From positions 87,396 to 151,395 of the forward strand of contig CALUSQ010000002.1 of assembly GCA_944323475.1 (NCBI GenBank): a stretch of DNA of 64,000 nt. The letters run 5' to 3'. Positions 26,474 to 35,026 of the stretch are shown here, one piece after another (position 1 is the first letter of the stretch; each line of letters starts with the position of its first letter). Source of the DNA: Candidatus Gastranaerophilales bacterium (GTDB lineage Bacteria > Cyanobacteriota > Vampirovibrionia > Gastranaerophilales > Gastranaerophilaceae). A program made the position numbers and the translations under genes. Below the pieces are notes generated by a model, which ran no database searches, was not told the origin of the DNA, and saw nothing but the letters and a program-made list of their open reading frames with translations.

Positions 26474-27547
26474 ATGTACGGAAAAATAAAATATATGATG
26501 TATATGTCAATATTTTTAATATTGATATTTTTTGTGTTACTAATTATTACATCTAGCAAACAAAAAGATAAAGAACTCAAAGAAATAATAGAGAATCAAA
26601 GACTTGAACAACAGGTTGAACAAAATAATAAGAATATAACTCAAGAAGCAATACAGGTAAAAAACGATCAAAAACAGGAAAATCAATATCAAGAAGATAT
26701 CGTTCAACCTGAAATCATAAATACAGAAACTAATAGTATAGAACCAAATAAAGACACTAGCAAAAATGATTCATATGAAATAACTGTTGAAAATTATCCC
26801 AAAATCAATACAAATTCAGAAGAATTCGGTAAACTATATAAAAATGATGAAGAAAATATAAATATCGCAGCTCAGATTTTAGATAAATCAAAAATTTTAC
26901 TTTATTCGTTTTCAACTGATGATTGTATATTAAAATGGCAAACTCTAATAAGCAAAACCGACAACAAAAAAATTATCCCTAAACATCTTGAAAAAGAAAA
27001 CAATAACATATATCTGACAATAAAAGAAGAAGAAACTAATAAAGACATATTTTTAGATTTTGAATCTGATGCAGAAGGTTCAAATTACACATTAGTAGCC
27101 AAAGATACTGATAGAATCTATGATTTCTCAGGTAAAGAGATAAAATCAATAAAACCCGTACAAAAAATAAAAATCAACAACAATATTTTTTATATCATTT
27201 GCTACACAAATATGAACAGTGCACCATCATATTCAAAAAATATAATGAGAGAATTTTATTTATATAAACAACAAAATTCATCATTAAAAATGTGTATATT
27301 TTTATTCAAAGGACTAAGTAAAAAAGATGTACTCTTAAATGAGTTAATAACAGTAAATCAAGAAAATAATTACATAAAAGTAAGGTACAATGGTTTAAAT
27401 TCAATATCAAAAATTATTTATAATTCACAATTAATCGGACAAAGTGCAAAATATCAGAACGGACCAACATTTTATTTACATCGAAGTATAAATGTAGAAA
27501 AATCAAATTACAAAATAAATATTAATAAATTTGAGGGGAAACAATAA
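26474..27547 (+). CDS. Unknown protein with N-terminal membrane anchor
   Basis: The 357 residues start with a short cytoplasmic end and a single membrane helix (about 10-28, SIFLILIFFVLLIIT), then a Gln/Glu/Asn-rich low-complexity linker to about 115, then a globular beta-rich domain with several Tyr and Asn. GGAGAG lies before the ATG. It is likely anchored in the inner membrane facing outward. No family recognised. It stands between the pnp terminator and the pyrH promoter. Confidence 0.75.
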   Translation: MYGKIKYMMYMSIFLILIFFVLLIITSSKQKDKELKEIIENQRLEQQVEQNNKNITQEAIQVKNDQKQENQYQEDIVQPEIINTETNSIEPNKDTSKNDSYEITVENYPKINTNSEEFGKLYKNDEENINIAAQILDKSKILLYSFSTDDCILKWQTLISKTDNKKIIPKHLEKENNNIYLTIKEEETNKDIFLDFESDAEGSNYTLVAKDTDRIYDFSGKEIKSIKPVQKIKINNNIFYIICYTNMNSAPSYSKNIMREFYLYKQQNSSLKMCIFLFKGLSKKDVLLNELITVNQENNYIKVRYNGLNSISKIIYNSQLIGQSAKYQNGPTFYLHRSINVEKSNYKININKFEGKQ

Positions 27548-27554
27548 TTTTCAA

Positions 27555-27583
27555 TTTACACCATCTATTTTTTCAGCTATAAT
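27555..27583 (+). promoter_or_regulatory. Promoter of the pyrH operon
   Basis: TTTACA at 27555-27560 and TATAAT at 27578-27583 are 17 bases apart. They sit 30 bases upstream of the pyrH ATG and drive pyrH-frr-cdsA-rnc-rpe. Confidence 0.65.
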
Positions 27584-27612
27584 TGAGAAAATATAATTTC
27601 GAGGAGAAATAT

Positions 27613-28338
27613 ATGGACAGTAGTCTTAAATATAAACGAGTTTTATTAAAAGTTAGTGGAGAAGCACTACTTGGTGATCAAGAGTTTGGAATAGACCAAA
27701 AACCAGTACAAATGATTGCTAATGAAATAAAAGAAGCTCATGACTTAGGTGCACAAATCGCAGTAGTTGTCGGTGGTGGAAATATTTTTAGAGGAATGAA
27801 AAATAGCTCAAAATTGGGAATGGACCAAGCTTCAGGCGACTATGTAGGTATGCTGGCTACTGTTATGAATGCAATTGCATTACAAAGTGCACTTAGAAAA
27901 TTGAATGTTTCTTGTCGAGTACAATCAGCAATTGACATGGATAAAATTGCCGAACCATATATTAGATTTAAAGCAATCAGACACCTCGAAAAGAATCGTG
28001 TAGTTATATTTGCAGCAGGTACAGGCAATCCTTTCTTTACTACTGATACAGCGGCAGCTCTTCGTGCTTCAGAGATAGATGCCCAAGTGATGCTAATGGC
28101 AAAAAACGGTGTAGATGGTGTCTACTCTGATGATCCAAGAACAAATGAAAAAGCAGTAAAATACGACAAGATTTCATATGATGATATAATTGTAAAAGGT
28201 TTAAAAGTTATGGATACTGCATCATGTGCATTATGCAAACAAAATCATATTCCAATTATTGTATTTGATTTTGCAGCAAAAGGAAGTATTACAAAGCTTT
28301 TAAAAGGAGATAAACTAGGTACTTTTGTAGGAGAATAA
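27613..28338 (+). CDS. pyrH: Uridylate kinase
   Basis: PyrH phosphorylates UMP to UDP and belongs to the amino-acid-kinase fold. ATG 27613 has GAGGAG seven bases upstream; an in-frame TTG 30 bases earlier is rejected. The 241 residues match the family length and show LLKVSGEALLG, VVVGGGNIFRG, and NGVDGVYSDDPR. It leads a five-gene operon with frr four bases downstream, the usual arrangement with ribosome recycling factor and CDP-diglyceride synthase. Confidence 0.97.
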   Translation: MDSSLKYKRVLLKVSGEALLGDQEFGIDQKPVQMIANEIKEAHDLGAQIAVVVGGGNIFRGMKNSSKLGMDQASGDYVGMLATVMNAIALQSALRKLNVSCRVQSAIDMDKIAEPYIRFKAIRHLEKNRVVIFAAGTGNPFFTTDTAAALRASEIDAQVMLMAKNGVDGVYSDDPRTNEKAVKYDKISYDDIIVKGLKVMDTASCALCKQNHIPIIVFDFAAKGSITKLLKGDKLGTFVGE

Positions 28339-28342
28339 TAAA

Positions 28343-28903
28343 ATGTCAATTGATGAAATGCTACTTAATGGCGAAGAAAAAATGGAAAAAGCAGTCAATG
28401 CACTGAAAAAAGAATATGCATCTATTCGTACTGGTAGAGCAAACCCTATGATTTTAGATAAAGTAATAGTTGATTACTATGGAGCACCAACACCTTTGAG
28501 ACAAATGTCACAGGTTAGTGTACAAGATGGTCAAACACTTGTTATTACTCCATATGATAAATCAATAATAAAAGAAATTGAAAAAGCAATGATTAAAGCA
28601 GAATTGGGTATTACCCCAAACTCTGATGGTATAGTAATAAGATTGACTTTCCCACCTCTTACGGAAGAAAGAAGAAAAGAAATTTCAAAAGATGTCAAAA
28701 AGACAGCAGAAGATGCAAAAGTTGCTGTTAGAAATATCAGAAGAGATATGACAGACGACCTCAAAAAAATTGAAAAAGAAGAAAACTTGCCAGAAGATGC
28801 AGTAAAAGATAATCAAGATAAAATTCAAAAACTAACAGATAAATATGTAAAAATTATCGATGATGTAGCTTCAGAAAAAGAAAAAGAGGTTATGACAGTA
28901 TAG
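28343..28903 (+). CDS. frr: Ribosome recycling factor
   Basis: RRF releases ribosomes from mRNA after termination together with EF-G. The 186-residue protein shows the family landmarks SIRTGRANP, YYGAPTPLRQMSQVSV, LTFPPLTEERRKE and RNIRRDMTDDLKK. The length is normal. Its TAG stop shares a base with the GTG start of cdsA, so the two are translationally coupled. Confidence 0.97.
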   Translation: MSIDEMLLNGEEKMEKAVNALKKEYASIRTGRANPMILDKVIVDYYGAPTPLRQMSQVSVQDGQTLVITPYDKSIIKEIEKAMIKAELGITPNSDGIVIRLTFPPLTEERRKEISKDVKKTAEDAKVAVRNIRRDMTDDLKKIEKEENLPEDAVKDNQDKIQKLTDKYVKIIDDVASEKEKEVMTV

Positions 28904-29811
28904 TGAATGTATTAAATCTTTTTAATAACTCTACACTAAGAGTAATTACTGGAATACTAATAGGGGTATTGGTTTTAACATGTGTTGTTACAGGTGGGAT
29001 ACCATTAATGCTTTTAGTAATGTATATTGTATACATTGGTTCTAAGGAGTATGTTAGTATTTTAGAAAAAAAAGGATTCAGACCTTTTTTACATCTGATA
29101 ATAATTGCAGATATCTGTTTTGTAGTTTTAACAGCATTAAAAAGATTTGATCTCGTTCCTGTTGTACTAACACTTGGTACAATAGGTGCTTTTATACTAG
29201 TTCTGTGGAAAGGTAGACAACCGTATATTGCAAATGTTGCAACAACAATACTTGGTTTTATATATGGCGGATGGTTACCTTGTTATGTCATACTACTAAG
29301 ACAACTAAATCAAGATTCCCTCGGATTTTTCACAATCAAGATGAGTTCTGGTTTAGGATTTTTGGTTTTGTTATTCTTTACCATCTTGGTTACAGACGTA
29401 GGCGCATATATATTTGGTTCAAAGTATGGAAAAACGCCATTGGCCCCTGTTGTTAGCCCCAAAAAAACAGTAGAAGGTTCAATTGGAGGCTCAGTGCTAG
29501 CAATAATAGTGGCAATGTTTATCGGTTGGATAATTCATATTGAATGGTATCAATCATTGATTGCTGGTATATTAATTACAACATTTGCACAAATAGGAGA
29601 CCTTGCTGAATCACTAATAAAACGTGATGCAGGTGTAAAAGATTCTGGCAACTCTCTACCTGGTCACGGTGGTTTTTTAGATAGAGCAGACAGTTATTTG
29701 TTTAGCACACCTGTAGCATATTTTTACTTTAATTACTTTGTTGTAAGTAATCAATTAACATTAGACTTTTTAACATTTGCCAGAAAGGCGTTGCATGCAG
29801 TCGGACTGTAG
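28903..29811 (+). CDS. cdsA: Phosphatidate cytidylyltransferase (CDP-diglyceride synthase)
   Basis: CdsA makes CDP-diacylglycerol for phospholipid synthesis in the inner membrane. The 302 residues have about eight hydrophobic helices and the C-terminal signature region SPKKTVEGSIGG followed by SLIKRDAGVKDSGNSLPGHGGFLDRADS, including the acidic metal-binding residues. The start is GTG, overlapping the frr stop, with AAGAGGT upstream. The gene end overlaps rnc by 17 bases. Confidence 0.95.
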   Translation: MNVLNLFNNSTLRVITGILIGVLVLTCVVTGGIPLMLLVMYIVYIGSKEYVSILEKKGFRPFLHLIIIADICFVVLTALKRFDLVPVVLTLGTIGAFILVLWKGRQPYIANVATTILGFIYGGWLPCYVILLRQLNQDSLGFFTIKMSSGLGFLVLLFFTILVTDVGAYIFGSKYGKTPLAPVVSPKKTVEGSIGGSVLAIIVAMFIGWIIHIEWYQSLIAGILITTFAQIGDLAESLIKRDAGVKDSGNSLPGHGGFLDRADSYLFSTPVAYFYFNYFVVSNQLTLDFLTFARKALHAVGL

Positions 29812-30526
29812 TCATCAGAGTTTAAATAATTTTATAAAATCATTAGGTTTTTGCGAATTTTCTCAAGAACTGGTTAATATTGCATTTACGCATAGTTCAT
29901 ACACAAAAGAAAATAATTTACCTTATACAAAATGCTATGAAAGATTAGAGTTTTTGGGTGATGCTGTATTGAAAATGGCAACAACAGATTATTTGTACAA
30001 AACATATCCTGAAAAACAAGAAGGTGAATTAACAAAAATCAGAAGCGTTGTTGTGAGCGATGAAATATTACATAAAGTTGCAATAAACATAGGCATAGAA
30101 CCGTTCATAAAAGTAAGTGAAGCTGAGAAAAAATGCGGTGGACAGAAACTTGAATCAATCCAAGCTTGTGTTATAGAAGCAATGTTTGGGGCATTATACC
30201 TGTCATCTGATAAACAGAAATTAAATGAATTTATAATCAATAATTTGAAAATTTGGATTGAAGATGTAGAACAAAATAAAAGTGTCTATAATGCAAAAGC
30301 AATTCTTCAAGAATACACACAAGCGCAAAGTAAAGAAATTCCAATATATGAAACTATAGCAGAAATTGGAGCAGCACATGACAAAACATTCTGCGTAAGT
30401 GTAGTCTATAATAACAAATCTTTAGCAACAGCTACTGGAAAAACAAAAAAACAAGCTCAACAACTTGCAGCATATGAAGCTTGTAAAAAATTAAACTTAA
30501 TAAAAGAGGAAAATGAAAATAAATGA
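29795..30526 (+). CDS. rnc: Ribonuclease III
   Basis: RNase III cleaves double-stranded RNA in rRNA maturation and mRNA control. ATG 29795 with AAAGGC upstream is preferred over a TTG at 29777, giving 243 residues. The endonuclease domain carries ERLEFLGDAVL with the metal-binding acidic residues, and the second signature Glu in AxxFEA-like EAMFGALYL. The C-terminal third (ILQEYTQAQ onward) is a double-stranded RNA-binding domain ending with KKQAQQLAAYEA. It overlaps rpe by an ATGA. Confidence 0.95.
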   Translation: MQSDCSHQSLNNFIKSLGFCEFSQELVNIAFTHSSYTKENNLPYTKCYERLEFLGDAVLKMATTDYLYKTYPEKQEGELTKIRSVVVSDEILHKVAINIGIEPFIKVSEAEKKCGGQKLESIQACVIEAMFGALYLSSDKQKLNEFIINNLKIWIEDVEQNKSVYNAKAILQEYTQAQSKEIPIYETIAEIGAAHDKTFCVSVVYNNKSLATATGKTKKQAQQLAAYEACKKLNLIKEENENK

Positions 30527-31173
30527 GCGAAATAATAGTTTCACCATCAATTTTATCAGCAGACTTTGCTAACCTTGAAAATGAAGTAACAGAGTTAGAA
30601 AGAAGTGGAGCAGACTGGATTCATGTCGATGTCATGGACGGACATTTTGTTCCGAACATAACAATAGGTGCGCCTGTTGTAAAAGCAATAAAACCACATA
30701 CAGATATTCCTCTTGACGTACATTTGATGATAGAAAATCCACAAAATTACATTGAAGATTTTGTTAATGCGGGCTCTGATATAATAACAATTCACTATGA
30801 AGCAACAAAAGATTTGACAGAGGATGTAATCTCACATATAAAATCACACGATATTCTTGTCGGGTTATCAATAAAACCCAAAACAGCACCACAAGAAATA
30901 TTAAAATATCTTTTAATGGTAGACATGGTTTTAATAATGACTGTTGAACCTGGTTTTGGCGGTCAAGAATTTATGATGGACTGTGCACAAAAAATACCGG
31001 TAATAAGGCAAAATGCACCAGAAAATCTTATAATACAAGTTGATGGAGGTATAAACAACGAAACTGCGCAAATTTGTAAAGAGTTAGGAGCAAATTCACT
31101 GGTAGCAGGTTCATACATTTTTAAATCTACTGACAAAAAAGAAGCAATTAAATTACTGAAAAGCCAAAACTAA
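30523..31173 (+). CDS. rpe: Ribulose-phosphate 3-epimerase
   Basis: Rpe interconverts ribulose 5-phosphate and xylulose 5-phosphate in the pentose phosphate pathway. The 216 residues form a TIM barrel with SPSILSADFANL, HVDVMDGHFVPN, LDVHLM, MTVEPGFGGQ and QVDGGIN, all family signatures. It overlaps rnc by four bases. Its stop is adjacent to that of gcvPA on the other strand, leaving no terminator between the two. Confidence 0.97.
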   Translation: MSEIIVSPSILSADFANLENEVTELERSGADWIHVDVMDGHFVPNITIGAPVVKAIKPHTDIPLDVHLMIENPQNYIEDFVNAGSDIITIHYEATKDLTEDVISHIKSHDILVGLSIKPKTAPQEILKYLLMVDMVLIMTVEPGFGGQEFMMDCAQKIPVIRQNAPENLIIQVDGGINNETAQICKELGANSLVAGSYIFKSTDKKEAIKLLKSQN

Positions 31174-32423
31174 ACAGCAAAATAAACATAATTATCAATT
31201 TCTTCATCAGTATTCATTTCTGTAGCACAGACGAGTATTCTGTTATCATCTAGTTTAATACCGCCAAGAATATTGTTTTCTTTTAAATTAGCTAAAAACT
31301 CATCAGCATTATTTACTTTTAAAACAAACTCATTAAAAAAGTTATTTGATTGTAGTTGGAATCCTTTTTCTACAAGTTTTTTAGCTAACAAATGAGCATT
31401 GTAATAACTTAACAATGCTACCTGCTTAAGCCCTGCTTCTCCCATCAAAGTAAAATACACTGTAGACTGGAGAGCTGTTAAAGCCTGATTTGAACAGATA
31501 TTGCTTGTTGCTTTTTCTCTGCGAATATGTTGTTCTCTTGTCTGTAAAGTTAGACAAAATGCTTGTTCACCATTTTTATCTACGGTACGACCAACAATTC
31601 TACCCGGCATTTGCCTTTTATATGCATCACGGCAAGCAAAATATCCTGCATATGGTCCGCCAAAAGAAAGTAAATTTCCAACAGGTTGCAAATCTCCAAC
31701 CATTACATCACAAGCAGGTGGCTCTAATATAGAAAGAGAAATTAAATCACAACAACATACAAGCAAGGTTTTAGAATCCGTAATTTTTTCCTTTAAAAGT
31801 TCAACGTCATGAATAGCACCGTAATAATCAGGAGTCTGAATAAGTACACAAGCTATATCACTATCAATTTGAGACAAATCATTTGAAATTTCAATTCCAA
31901 AAGCATTAGCATAAGTTTTTATAACTTCTTGATATTGCGGGTTAACTCGCTTACAAACAAGAGCTTTTTTTCTGTTGGTAACTCTTGCTGACATAAGGAC
32001 TGCCTCAGCACAAGCAGTTGCTGCATCATACATAGAAGCATTTGAAACATCCATATTAGTCAAGTTACAGATAATAGATTGATACTCATATATAGATTGA
32101 AGAGTACCTTGTGAAATTTCTGCTTGATAAGGTGTATAAGCCGTATTGAACTCAAATCTTGAAGAAACTTGAGAAACTGCAGCGGGAATAAAACGTTTTG
32201 TTGCACCACCACCAAGAAAAGAAGCATAATGAGTATTGTTATTTTGTGCAAGCTTTTTTATTGTTCTTGTAACTTCGAGCTCAGACATAGGAGTATCCAA
32301 GTTTAAACCATTAATCCTAATTTCATTAGGTATATTTCCATATAAATCGTCTAAAGAATTTATACCTATATCTTTAAGCATCAAATCACGTTCAGCGTTG
32401 GTATGTGCAACAAAATTATTCAT
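31170..32423 (-). CDS. gcvPA: Glycine dehydrogenase (decarboxylating) subunit 1
   Basis: GcvPA is the N-terminal half of the split P-protein of the glycine cleavage system. The 417 residues begin FVAHTNAERDLMLKDIG and contain GGGATKRFIPAAV, YTPYQAEISQGTLQSI and YDAATACAEA, all typical. The PLP lysine is carried by subunit 2, GcvPB, which is not adjacent in this window and must lie elsewhere if the system works. It is third in the run gcvT-gcvH-gcvPA, with AAGGATAA before the ATG. Confidence 0.95.
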   Translation of the reverse strand: MNNFVAHTNAERDLMLKDIGINSLDDLYGNIPNEIRINGLNLDTPMSELEVTRTIKKLAQNNNTHYASFLGGGATKRFIPAAVSQVSSRFEFNTAYTPYQAEISQGTLQSIYEYQSIICNLTNMDVSNASMYDAATACAEAVLMSARVTNRKKALVCKRVNPQYQEVIKTYANAFGIEISNDLSQIDSDIACVLIQTPDYYGAIHDVELLKEKITDSKTLLVCCCDLISLSILEPPACDVMVGDLQPVGNLLSFGGPYAGYFACRDAYKRQMPGRIVGRTVDKNGEQAFCLTLQTREQHIRREKATSNICSNQALTALQSTVYFTLMGEAGLKQVALLSYYNAHLLAKKLVEKGFQLQSNNFFNEFVLKVNNADEFLANLKENNILGGIKLDDNRILVCATEMNTDEEIDNYVYFAV

Positions 32424-32434
32424 ATTTATCCTTA

Positions 32435-32818
32435 TTATTCAATTTCATCTTTGTAGTCAGAATATTCTAACAAATCGCCTGATTCAACAGCAGCATTATC
32501 GGCTTCAATTTTGACTAACCATCCTTCTTCAAATGGTGAATCATTTAGAATTTCCGGTGTTTCAGCAATTTTTTCATTAACTTCAACAATTTTGCCGCCA
32601 ACAGGCATATAAATTTCAGAAGCAGCTTTTACAGATTCAACAGTAGCAAAAACTTCGCCTTTTGAATAACTAGAACCTACTTCCGGTAATTCTACAAATA
32701 CAATATCACCAAGTTGTTCTACTGCATAATCAGTCAAACCTATTGTATAAATAGAGTTATCACCTTCTAATAAATACTCATGACTTTTTGAACATAAAAT
32801 ACCATCTGGCACCATCAT
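32435..32818 (-). CDS. gcvH: Glycine cleavage system H protein
   Basis: GcvH shuttles the aminomethyl group on a lipoyl arm between P, T and L proteins. The 127-residue protein carries the lipoylation site Lys64 in ATVESVKAASEIYMP, and GLTDYAVEQLGDIVFVELPEVG upstream, both family hallmarks. AGGAG stands eight bases before the ATG. It lies between gcvT and gcvPA. Confidence 0.96.
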   Translation of the reverse strand: MMVPDGILCSKSHEYLLEGDNSIYTIGLTDYAVEQLGDIVFVELPEVGSSYSKGEVFATVESVKAASEIYMPVGGKIVEVNEKIAETPEILNDSPFEEGWLVKIEADNAAVESGDLLEYSDYKDEIE

Positions 32819-32839
32819 AACAATATCTCCTGTTATTAT

Positions 32840-33946
32840 CTAACTATTTTTATATCTTTTTTTGACAAAAGGCCTATTAACAACTTTGGCATTATATAGC
32901 TTGTTTCTTACCATAATTTGTATAACTGAATCTATATTAATATCATCCTTTGTATCAACATACCCCATCCCTATATTTTTATCCAAAGTTGGAGAGTAAC
33001 CTCCACTAGTTACAATACCAATTTTATGACCATCTTTGAATATTTCATATTCATGTCTTGGTATAGCCCTATCTATCATTTCAAAACCAACAAGCTTTCT
33101 GCTTGTACCGTTTTTTATTTGATTAATAATAATTGATTTACCATTATAGTCACATTCTTTGTTTTGAGGAACAGACCATTTTAAACCTGCTTCAATAGGT
33201 GTTGTTGTTTCATTCAAATCATTACCATAAAGCATTAACGCTGCTTCAAGCCTCAAAGTATCTCTAGCTCCAAGACCAATAGGTTTCAAATCATAGTTTT
33301 TGCCCAATTCCAATAAAAAAGACCAAATATTAACAGCATAATCATTTTTTAAAATAATCTCAAAACCATCCTCACCTGTATAACCAGTTCTGGAAAGGAG
33401 AATTGGAACATTATTTAAAATTGAATTTTTAATACTAAAAAATTCAGGTTGCTCTATATCTGAAATACCTGCAGCAGACAAAATATCAGAAGCTTTTTGA
33501 CCTTGCAATGCAAGCATTGAATACTCAGCTGATTTATTTTCTAATAAAATATCAAATTCAGCAGCGTTATTTATAAACCAATTGTAATCTTTTTCAATAT
33601 TAGCTGCATTAACTATAATCAAATATTCATTAGAACCTATATTATAAATAATTAAATCATCGACCAAACCTCCATTTTCATATGGAAGTTGACAATATAC
33701 TGCCTTATTAAGCTCTAACTTTGAAATATCCTGAGGAACAATTTTTTGTAGAAAAGCTAAAGAATCATTTCCTGATACAAAGACCTGCCCCATATGAGAT
33801 ACATCAAAAAGACCTGCAAAATTTCTTACAGTTTTATGTTCATCAATAATACCTGAATATTGAACAGGCATATCCCATCCGCCAAATTCTACCATTTTGG
33901 CACCGAGTTTTATATGCTCATCATAAAGAACAGTTTTTTTCCCCAT
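32840..33946 (-). CDS. gcvT: Aminomethyltransferase (T protein)
   Basis: GcvT releases ammonia from the H-protein-bound aminomethyl group and makes 5,10-methylene-tetrahydrofolate. The 368 residues include MVEFGGWDMPVQYSGI, FDVSHMGQV, SRTGYTGEDGFEI and GLGARDTLRLEAAL, all conserved. It leads the glycine cleavage run. No glycine riboswitch-like structure is evident in the 76 bases before it, and no clear ribosome binding site precedes the ATG. Confidence 0.96.
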   Translation of the reverse strand: MGKKTVLYDEHIKLGAKMVEFGGWDMPVQYSGIIDEHKTVRNFAGLFDVSHMGQVFVSGNDSLAFLQKIVPQDISKLELNKAVYCQLPYENGGLVDDLIIYNIGSNEYLIIVNAANIEKDYNWFINNAAEFDILLENKSAEYSMLALQGQKASDILSAAGISDIEQPEFFSIKNSILNNVPILLSRTGYTGEDGFEIILKNDYAVNIWSFLLELGKNYDLKPIGLGARDTLRLEAALMLYGNDLNETTTPIEAGLKWSVPQNKECDYNGKSIIINQIKNGTSRKLVGFEMIDRAIPRHEYEIFKDGHKIGIVTSGGYSPTLDKNIGMGYVDTKDDINIDSVIQIMVRNKLYNAKVVNRPFVKKRYKNS

Positions 33947-34023
33947 CGATGTTTATGATTCCTAAAAAATGTATTATTACTTTATTTTTAGATTATTTTA
34001 AAGCACATGTCAAGAAATAAATA

Positions 34024-34923
34024 CTATATTTGGTTAAAAGTTTTAAAATGTGTTTTAACAAGATTTTTTAACTCATCTTTTGAAAATTTATCTTTAATTT
34101 CTTCAGCAGCTAATATAACTTTTTCTGATGCACCTTTAGGTATACTAACACCATATTTCACAGACATCTCACTTATCCATTTTAGAAATTGTTCCCTTGC
34201 CAATATAGAAGCTGCAGCTACCGCAATATCACTTTCGGCTTTACACCTTTGCTCCAAATGAATACTTTTGCCAAGTTTCAAAAGCGCATTTTTAATAAGC
34301 TTTTCATCACCAAATTTGTCAGAAAGAGCATACTTGCAGTCTTTTTTTTCTAAAATATTCTCAATAGCCCTAGCATGTCCCCACGCCAACAAATAATTTA
34401 GGTTCTTTAGCTTAGAATACAATTCGTTATATTTTGCAGGGCTGATTGTAACTACAGAAAAAGTACAATTATTTTTTATAATTGCTGCCAGTCTAGTTAT
34501 ATTTTTGTCATCAATTTTTTTACAGTCTTTTATACCTGATTTAACTAATATTTCAGAACTGTTTTCATCAACCATTACACTGGAAATAACAAGAGGTCCA
34601 AAGAAATCTCCCTTACCAGATTCATCGACACCAATTCTCTCTTTAGGCGGTAATGAAAAATCACTGGTATGATTCTGGTCAAACAATTTATTTTGAATAC
34701 TAATATTTAGACCAACAATATCTTCTATTTTACTTACTAGAGAATCTATACTTGCACCTTGTACAAGAAGTTTACCGGTATTGTACAAAGTAGCAGAATA
34801 ATCAGATTTTTTATACCGCCACAACGCATTTTGTACTGGAACTAAAACTGCCCCGTCTTCTTCAAAAAACTTCTTCAACTTGTCTGCGTTTTCTATATTT
34901 ATTTTATTTGAATAACAATTCAT
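34024..34923 (-). CDS. rnhC: Ribonuclease HIII
   Basis: RNase HIII cuts RNA in RNA-DNA hybrids. The 299 residues have an N-terminal TBP-like substrate-binding domain (1-85) and a C-terminal type 2 RNase H domain starting RIGVDESGKGDFFGPLV, with Asp100 and Glu101 of the catalytic DEDD set, then IKDCKKI and the last acidic residue in the CKAESDIAVAAASILAR segment. The N-terminal domain and GKGDFFGP distinguish it from RNase HII. It is monocistronic, divergent from the AsmA-like gene. Confidence 0.95.
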   Translation of the reverse strand: MNCYSNKINIENADKLKKFFEEDGAVLVPVQNALWRYKKSDYSATLYNTGKLLVQGASIDSLVSKIEDIVGLNISIQNKLFDQNHTSDFSLPPKERIGVDESGKGDFFGPLVISSVMVDENSSEILVKSGIKDCKKIDDKNITRLAAIIKNNCTFSVVTISPAKYNELYSKLKNLNYLLAWGHARAIENILEKKDCKYALSDKFGDEKLIKNALLKLGKSIHLEQRCKAESDIAVAAASILAREQFLKWISEMSVKYGVSIPKGASEKVILAAEEIKDKFSKDELKNLVKTHFKTFNQI

Positions 34924-35026
34924 AACACCAACTCAAATATCATGATTTTATGAATAATATATCATAATAATGACACACTATATAAAATATAATATAATTA
35001 ACATAGGATTTGGGTTGCAAAATATT

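Noticed and set aside
33947..34023. Glycine riboswitch before gcvT
   Set aside because: The 76-base gap before the gene is too short and shows no tandem aptamer-like structure.
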